In this document: positions 6,992-8,404 of the stretch, in pieces
How positions within the stretch are numbered: the first letter of the stretch is position 1
Layout of the letters: each line of letters opens with the position of its first letter
Source of the DNA: Natrialbaceae archaeon Tc-Br11_E2g1
GTDB taxonomy: Archaea > Halobacteriota > Halobacteria > Halobacteriales > Natrialbaceae
Reading direction: 5' to 3'
DNA: 8,404 bases
NCBI GenBank assembly: GCA_001564255.1
Contig: LKNC01000111.1
Coordinates: 1 to 8,404, forward strand
Position numbers and translations under genes: made by a program
The notes under the pieces: generated by a model
The model's database searches: none
The model's input: the letters and a program-made list of their open reading frames with translations, nothing else
What the model was told of the DNA's origin: nothing

Positions 6992-7636
6992 TCACCGAGT
7001 GTCGACGAGTTGTTTCATCAGCTTCGACTCGGCACGGCTCAGTCGCTGTGACAGGGCGGACTTGGAGATGTCGAACTCCTCGGCGAGGTCAGTGAGGGAC
7101 TTCCCGCCGGAGGGTTCGTAGTAGCCGCCCTCGATCGCACGCTCGAGTGCGTCCCGCTGTTTGCCCGTCAGCACCGAGACGTCGACCTCGAAGACCTGTT
7201 CGATGAGGTCCGCGTCGCTGTCGGCGTCGGTGAGCCGACGGAGGCGGACACTCTCACAGGTCGATCGGAGTTCGTCGACCACGTCGGCGACCGTCGCGGC
7301 GTCGGGGGCGAACGTCCGGATGACGAAGGAGTTGTCCCTCGTACGGCGAAACCGGGGAATGCAGCCGTGAGTCGAGAAGACGAGTCCCGGACAGTAGCTA
7401 CAGGCCCGACGGTTGCAGTGTTTCGTCACGACGCCGTCGTCGTCCTGGCCGTCGAGGGTCACGTCGCAGTGACACTCCCCGTCGTGAAACTGGATATCCA
7501 AAGCGAGTATATCGCTGTCGAGGGTATCGAGGAAACACGGCCCGCCACGTTCGACCTCGAGGACCGCCTGCACCGTTCGATCCTCGAGAGTGGAACCAGG
7601 CGAACACGCCCCGCTCGAGGGGTCCGTCTTGCTCAT
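6992..7636 (-). CDS. Cysteine-rich transcription regulator with Bat-type HTH_10 domain (DmsR/NarO-like)
   Basis: The 214-residue protein has two parts. The N-terminal half is cysteine-rich: Cys34, Cys55-x-Cys57, Cys74, Cys79-x2-Cys82 and Cys92, plus Cys11 and Cys127. These look like ligands for a metal or Fe-S centre, or redox-active thiols. The C-terminal part (about 155-208) is the bacterio-opsin-activator HTH: LTGKQRDALERAIEGGYYEP, then LTDLAEEFDISKSALSQRLSRAESKL. Regulators of this build (DmsR, NarO) activate anaerobic respiration genes in haloarchaea, so a role as oxygen/redox or acceptor sensor for the operon 215 bp downstream is the natural inference. It points the same way as the operon and has its own TATA region. 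The ATG at 7636 is the most upstream usable start in frame. Its Shine-Dalgarno signal is poor. The family is clear; target and signal are inferred. Confidence 0.85.
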   Translation of the reverse strand: MSKTDPSSGACSPGSTLEDRTVQAVLEVERGGPCFLDTLDSDILALDIQFHDGECHCDVTLDGQDDDGVVTKHCNRRACSYCPGLVFSTHGCIPRFRRTRDNSFVIRTFAPDAATVADVVDELRSTCESVRLRRLTDADSDADLIEQVFEVDVSVLTGKQRDALERAIEGGYYEPSGGKSLTDLAEEFDISKSALSQRLSRAESKLMKQLVDTR

Positions 7637-7714
7637 AGCACCCGACGGCGCCGCCGCGTGGTCGTCACGAGGGGCAGCCCCGGGGTCACTCCCCGCGTTC
7701 GATATCCGCGTAAG

Positions 7715-7745
7715 CCAATGGATGTATATATCGAAGACATATTGG
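7715..7745 (-). promoter_or_regulatory. TATA box of the regulator gene, flanked by an inverted repeat
   Basis: TATATAT (7725-7731) lies about 92 nt before the regulator's ATG, predicting transcription from about 7702 and a leader of about 65 nt. It sits in the centre of an inverted repeat, CCAAT (7715-7719) and ATTGG (7741-7745), whose axis is near 7730. A dimeric protein bound to both arms would cover the TATA box, which suggests repression or autoregulation. The BRE position is weak, so the strand assignment rests mainly on the downstream gene. Confidence 0.45.
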
Positions 7746-7821
7746 TTTGACTGGCGTTTGGTACGATTATCTGTTACGGTCGAGGTTCATACGTCTAGTA
7801 GAGGGAGAAATATTTGTGTGT

Positions 7822-7859
7822 AGTACGTATACTCCGGAGGGGATCAATACTATTTTGAT
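7822..7859. repeat. Cluster of small palindromes in AT-rich intergenic DNA
   Basis: Within 38 bp there are AGTA-cgta-TACT (7822-7833), the perfect octamer CTCCGGAG (7832-7839), and ATCAA-7 nt-TTGAT (7843-7847 and 7855-7859). A palindromic AAATATTT lies just left (7808-7815). The ATCAA/TTGAT hairpin is about 90 nt past the stop of the membrane-protein gene and could belong to its 3' end. Alternatively these may be protein-binding sites upstream of the regulator. Each is short enough that chance is possible. Confidence 0.3.
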
Positions 7860-7950
7860 GGGGTTTTCGGCGCACGGTCCCGGTGTTGCTGTTGGTGCTC
7901 GCCCCGGCCGACCCGAGTGGGCGACGACTACCGGTCCCAGGCTGGAACGA

Positions 7951-8404
7951 TCAAACCTGGAGACGTCCCCGGGTATCGGCAAAGCGGGAGACGAAGCTCG
8001 CGAAGACATAACTGAGCGTCACGAGGAGTGCGACACCGCCGAGTAGGTGAACGAAGACGGTGGCGACGGCGGAGCCGCCGACGAAAAACGCTAGCGGAGA
8101 GACGATCTGAGCGACGACGATCAGCGGGATCACGGTGCCGAGCAAGAGCGTGATTCCCCAGCGTTCGTCCCACTGATCGTTCGAACCCTCGTTCGTGTCC
8201 GGAGGTGCATCCTCGAGTGACAGTTGCCACTGGTCACCGTCGTGGACAGTCATAACTGCGTCACCGAGAATGTCCGTCAACGTTGCCGGCGTTCGGCCGA
8301 CGTGATCGAGCAGTCGCACGAGACGGCTGTCCGTCGGCCACGTCTGTGGCGGGACGGTAAACGTCCGCGTGAACGAGTCGCCACTCGGCAGGAGAAATTC
8401 GATC
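7951..8404 (-). CDS. Unidentified membrane protein with two C-terminal helices (5' end outside window)
   Basis: The frame is open from its TGA at 7951 to the right edge, giving 150 visible residues. The true start probably lies just beyond, since the visible part starts IEFLLPSGDSF without a suitable initiator; an internal GTG at 8319 gives only 122 residues. The first ~60 residues look like a small beta-rich soluble domain (LLPSGDSFTRTFTVPP, RLLDHVGRTPATL, VHDGDQWQL). An acidic linker follows (about 63-81), then two membrane helices at about 82-108 and 111-138 and a short Arg-rich tail. I do not recognise the family. It faces the same way as the regulator but is separated from it by 314 bp, so a shared transcript is unlikely. 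Codon use matches the neighbours, supporting a real gene. Confidence 0.7.
   Translation of the reverse strand, partial: IEFLLPSGDSFTRTFTVPPQTWPTDSRLVRLLDHVGRTPATLTDILGDAVMTVHDGDQWQLSLEDAPPDTNEGSNDQWDERWGITLLLGTVIPLIVVAQIVSPLAFFVGGSAVATVFVHLLGGVALLVTLSYVFASFVSRFADTRGRLQV

Larger units (their letters stand above)
7637..7950. other. Intergenic region between regulator and membrane-protein gene
   Basis: This 314-bp stretch has no convincing gene. The part from about 7720 to 7865 is visibly more AT-rich than the flanking genes and contains the regulator's promoter and several small palindromes. The part from 7637 to 7700 would be the regulator's leader. Open frames on both strands here are short, use poor starts or run antisense into neighbouring genes. 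I see no tRNA, transposon end or direct repeat. Confidence 0.6.

Noticed and set aside
7747..8046. 99-codon + strand frame in the intergenic region
   Set aside because: It starts with TTG, has no ribosome-binding site, and runs antisense into the membrane-protein gene; the translation has no recognisable features.
1..8404. Abundance of CTCGAG hexamers as a possible functional repeat
   Set aside because: They fall mostly inside codons for Leu/Glu/Ser/Arg and are a known compositional habit of haloarchaeal genomes, with no regular spacing.
1..8404. CRISPR array, transposon ends, tRNA or rRNA genes
   Set aside because: No regularly spaced direct repeats, terminal inverted repeats with a transposase, or tRNA-like cloverleaf were seen on either strand by eye.

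Overview
The window comes from a halophilic archaeon. The proteins are strongly acidic, the coding DNA is GC-rich with many CTCGAG hexamers, promoters look archaeal (TATA box near -27), and the good ribosome-binding sites match the GGAGGTGA consensus. The style suggests the Natrialbales, but that placement is only an impression.

Layout. At the left, on the + strand, is the general archaeal factor aMBF1 (80-604), apparently read from a leaderless mRNA. It converges on a tightly packed minus-strand operon that fills 6776 down to 633. In transcription order the operon encodes a four-cluster iron-sulfur protein (5775-6776), a NrfD/PsrC-type membrane quinol oxidase subunit (4525-5772), a Tat-exported molybdopterin catalytic subunit (1241-4525) and a TorD-family chaperone (633-1244). 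The junctions are a 2-nt gap, a 1-nt overlap and a 4-nt overlap. A possible 41-codon ORF (6773-6898) lies in the leader and overlaps the first gene by GTGA. Upstream in the same orientation is a cysteine-rich regulator with a Bat-type HTH (6992-7636). A 314-bp intergenic region with several small dyads follows, then a two-helix membrane protein that runs off the right edge (7951-8404).

How the genes fit together. The four operon genes make one membrane-bound respiratory reductase. Quinol is oxidised in the NrfD subunit, electrons pass through the iron-sulfur subunit, and the molybdenum subunit reduces an acceptor on the outer face of the membrane. TorD would load cofactor and delay Tat export. 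The B-C-A gene order and the spacing of motifs in the catalytic subunit point to the tetrathionate/selenate/polysulfide reductase branch of the DMSO reductase superfamily, with a cysteine as likely Mo ligand. The electron acceptor cannot be read from sequence alone. The adjacent regulator resembles haloarchaeal regulators of anaerobic respiration (DmsR/NarO type) and probably controls the operon.

Most unusual points: a short GEMS...Y..DV motif shared by the iron-sulfur and catalytic subunits, the long N-terminal extension of the iron-sulfur subunit with an extra CxxC, the possible leader peptide, and a CCAAT/ATTGG dyad centred on the regulator's TATA box.
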